Source of the DNA: Bacteroidales bacterium
GTDB lineage: Bacteria; Bacteroidota; Bacteroidia; Bacteroidales; P3
DNA: 38,667 nucleotides
Assembly: GCA_016283175.1 (NCBI GenBank)
Contig: JAEEMK010000019.1
Coordinates: forward strand, 1 to 38,667
Reading direction: 5' to 3'
In this document: one piece after another, positions 37,826 to 38,667 of the stretch
How the letters are laid out: every line of letters begins with the position of its first letter
Numbering within the stretch: position 1 is the stretch's first letter
The notes under the pieces: generated by a model
Databases searched by the model: none
Told to the model about the DNA's origin: nothing
What the model saw: the letters and a program-made list of their open reading frames with translations, nothing else
Program-made: the position numbers and the translations under genes

Positions 37826-37920
37826 CATATGTACAGTACTTGTACAGTATATGTACAGTATATGTACGCTTCCAAAGCGTACATATACTGTACAAGTACT
37901 GTACATATACTGTACATATG
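37826..37920. repeat. GTAC palindrome, copy 2, with rearranged units
   Basis: Arms 37826-37871 and 37875-37920 pair at 42 of 46 positions around the loop CCA. As in copy 1 each arm has four GTAC at 11-bp steps, the centre is GTACGCTT-N3-AAGCGTAC, both ends are CATATG, and ACAGGG follows on the right. The spacer variant AGTACTT sits at a different place in the two arms, so units appear to have been exchanged or replaced singly. It lies 424 bp upstream of the start of the exported-protein gene at the right edge. Confidence 0.9.
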
Positions 37921-37968
37921 ACAGGGAATGTATATCGAAAATAACGTTTTTGCTACTTGATGAAACTT

Positions 37969-38085
37969 ATGAATCAACGTGAAACAGAAACCGATGCAAT
38001 GTTCTAGTTGTCAACTCTCCACTATCTTGCCAAAGACACCGCAAACGCAATCAACTTCCCCTTGGTTTACAACCGCGCCAACTAA
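37969..38085 (+). pseudogene. Small gene remnant with in-frame TAG
   Basis: ATG at 37969 opens MNQRETETDAMF, then TAG (38005-38007), and the same frame continues LSTLHYLAKDTANAINFPLV, then YNRAN and TAA at 38083-38085. The part after the TAG reads like a natural protein end. A terminator follows 33 bases later. It is either a decayed small gene or one with a nonsense mutation. No family is recognised and 39 codons is short, so chance is possible. Confidence 0.35.
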
Positions 38086-38118
38086 TAGCCAAAACGCAGC
38101 TTATTTGCAATCCATTAG

Positions 38119-38150
38119 GCACCGGCAGGCAACTGCCGGCGCTTTTTTTT
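38119..38150 (+). terminator. Rho-independent terminator
   Basis: CCGGCAG-GCAA-CTGCCGG (38122-38139) forms a 7-bp GC-rich stem, extended by GC/GC across one mismatch, and is followed by eight T (38143-38150). It would end transcripts coming from the palindrome and small-remnant region, isolating the next gene. Confidence 0.87.
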
Positions 38151-38343
38151 ATCCGGTAGCAGAAAGACTGTAAATTCCACAGGCTGCGGTGTCTTGGACG
38201 ATTGTTTCTATTCTTTTAAAATTCTGCAAGTCAGAGAATTTAATTCAATTTAATATTTCTTAACAAAATGCTTTGAAACTTTTACCCCTTCAAAAGCTAC
38301 TTATAGAATAAAAACCTCATTACTGCGTTTCTGTGATTAAACT

Positions 38344-38667
38344 ATGAAAATTCAAGATCTAAAGGCAAACAAGAGAATCATACTGCTGGCGGCACTTGTT
38401 GTGTCCTCGTTTGTCGCCAATGCCCAGTCGGAACAGTGGAAAGACTATTTGGACATCCGCGAGCAGTCACGTGCTGACATGACGCCTTGCGAGAAGATGG
38501 AGCTCTTTGCACGAATAGACTCCCTGTTCGATGGATATACCCCGGTGCGCAGTGTGGAAATGAACTATATGGATGCTGCCCTGCAGTGCGCCGACACGGC
38601 GACATTCAAGCGGCTGGCCTACCGCGTGGTCCGATGGAAAGGGTGTAACCCGCTGGTGTTCCACTAC
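38344..38667 (+). CDS. Exported protein of unknown function, 5' part only
   Basis: The frame starts at ATG 38344 and is open through the window end (108 codons), so the gene is truncated by the window. The N-terminus is a Sec signal peptide (NKRIILLAALVVSSFVANAQ, cleavage after about residue 29). The mature start (SEQWKDYLDIREQSRADM, then TPCEKMELFARIDSLFDGY) is helical. I do not recognise a domain in what is visible. No clear Bacteroidota promoter is seen in the 190 bases after the preceding terminator. Confidence 0.85.
   Translation, partial: MKIQDLKANKRIILLAALVVSSFVANAQSEQWKDYLDIREQSRADMTPCEKMELFARIDSLFDGYTPVRSVEMNYMDAALQCADTATFKRLAYRVVRWKGCNPLVFHY

Noticed and set aside
19195..37920. Composite transposon bounded by the two palindromes
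   Set aside because: No transposase, no target-site duplication shared by the outer ends, and the left flank of copy 2 lacks the CCCTGT end. Kept only as a low-interest structural note.
37786..37977. 63-codon minus-strand frame across palindrome copy 2
   Set aside because: It is a by-product of the GTAC repeat, rich in Tyr, Cys and Ile like the frames across copy 1.

Overview
The window looks like a Bacteroidota genome, most likely order Bacteroidales. The evidence is the gene order of the ribosomal superoperon, promoters with the Bacteroidota pattern (TTTG about 20 bp before TAnnTTTG), A-rich start regions instead of Shine-Dalgarno sequences, a type IX secretion (T9SS) C-terminal sorting domain, and TlpA, S41 and M48 envelope proteins typical of the phylum. 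I see no rRNA or tRNA gene, CRISPR array or transposase.

Left part (about 1-18.8 kb, all on the minus strand): one uninterrupted str-S10-spc-alpha superoperon. It is read from a promoter near 18.8 kb in the order rpsL, rpsG, fusA, rpsJ, rplC, rplD, rplW, rplB, rpsS, rplV, rpsC, rplP, rpmC, rpsQ, rplN, rplX, rplE, rpsN, rpsH, rplF, rplR, rpsE, rpmD, rplO, secY, map, infA, rpmJ, rpsM, rpsK, rpsD, rpoA, rplQ. It ends at a strong hairpin terminator near 0.22 kb. There is no tuf after fusA and no adk between secY and map. S14, S4 and L36 are all zinc-free forms, and L17 carries an alanine/glutamate repeat tail.

A divergent intergenic region (18.7-19.7 kb) holds the str promoter, a perfect 58-bp-arm palindrome built from 11-bp GTAC units, and the promoter of the next operon on the plus strand. 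That operon (19.7-27.8 kb) encodes a secreted protein of unknown function, an M48 metalloprotease fused to an outer-membrane beta-barrel, an S41 C-terminal processing protease, a TlpA-like thioredoxin, a Nudix hydrolase and an isoprenylcysteine-methyltransferase-like membrane protein. The first four act in the envelope, so the set looks like an envelope proteolysis and redox-maintenance unit. A stand-alone superoxide dismutase gene with its own promoter and terminator follows (28.2-28.9 kb).

Right part (29.2-36.9 kb, plus strand): an ECF sigma factor overlapping a membrane protein gene, a second membrane-anchored unknown, a small lipoprotein, and a 1757-residue modular surface protein with Ig/PKD-like repeats and a T9SS type A sorting domain. 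The last 1.4 kb before the final gene is unusual. It holds several hairpins, a dispersed extragenic repeat also present at the left edge of the window, remnants of small genes (one with an in-frame TAG, one apparently frameshifted), and a second copy of the GTAC palindrome. A secreted protein gene then runs off the right edge.

The most interesting signal is the pair of 11-bp-periodic GTAC palindromes (19195-19313 and 37826-37920). Each lies about 0.4 kb upstream of a gene for an exported protein. The function is unknown.
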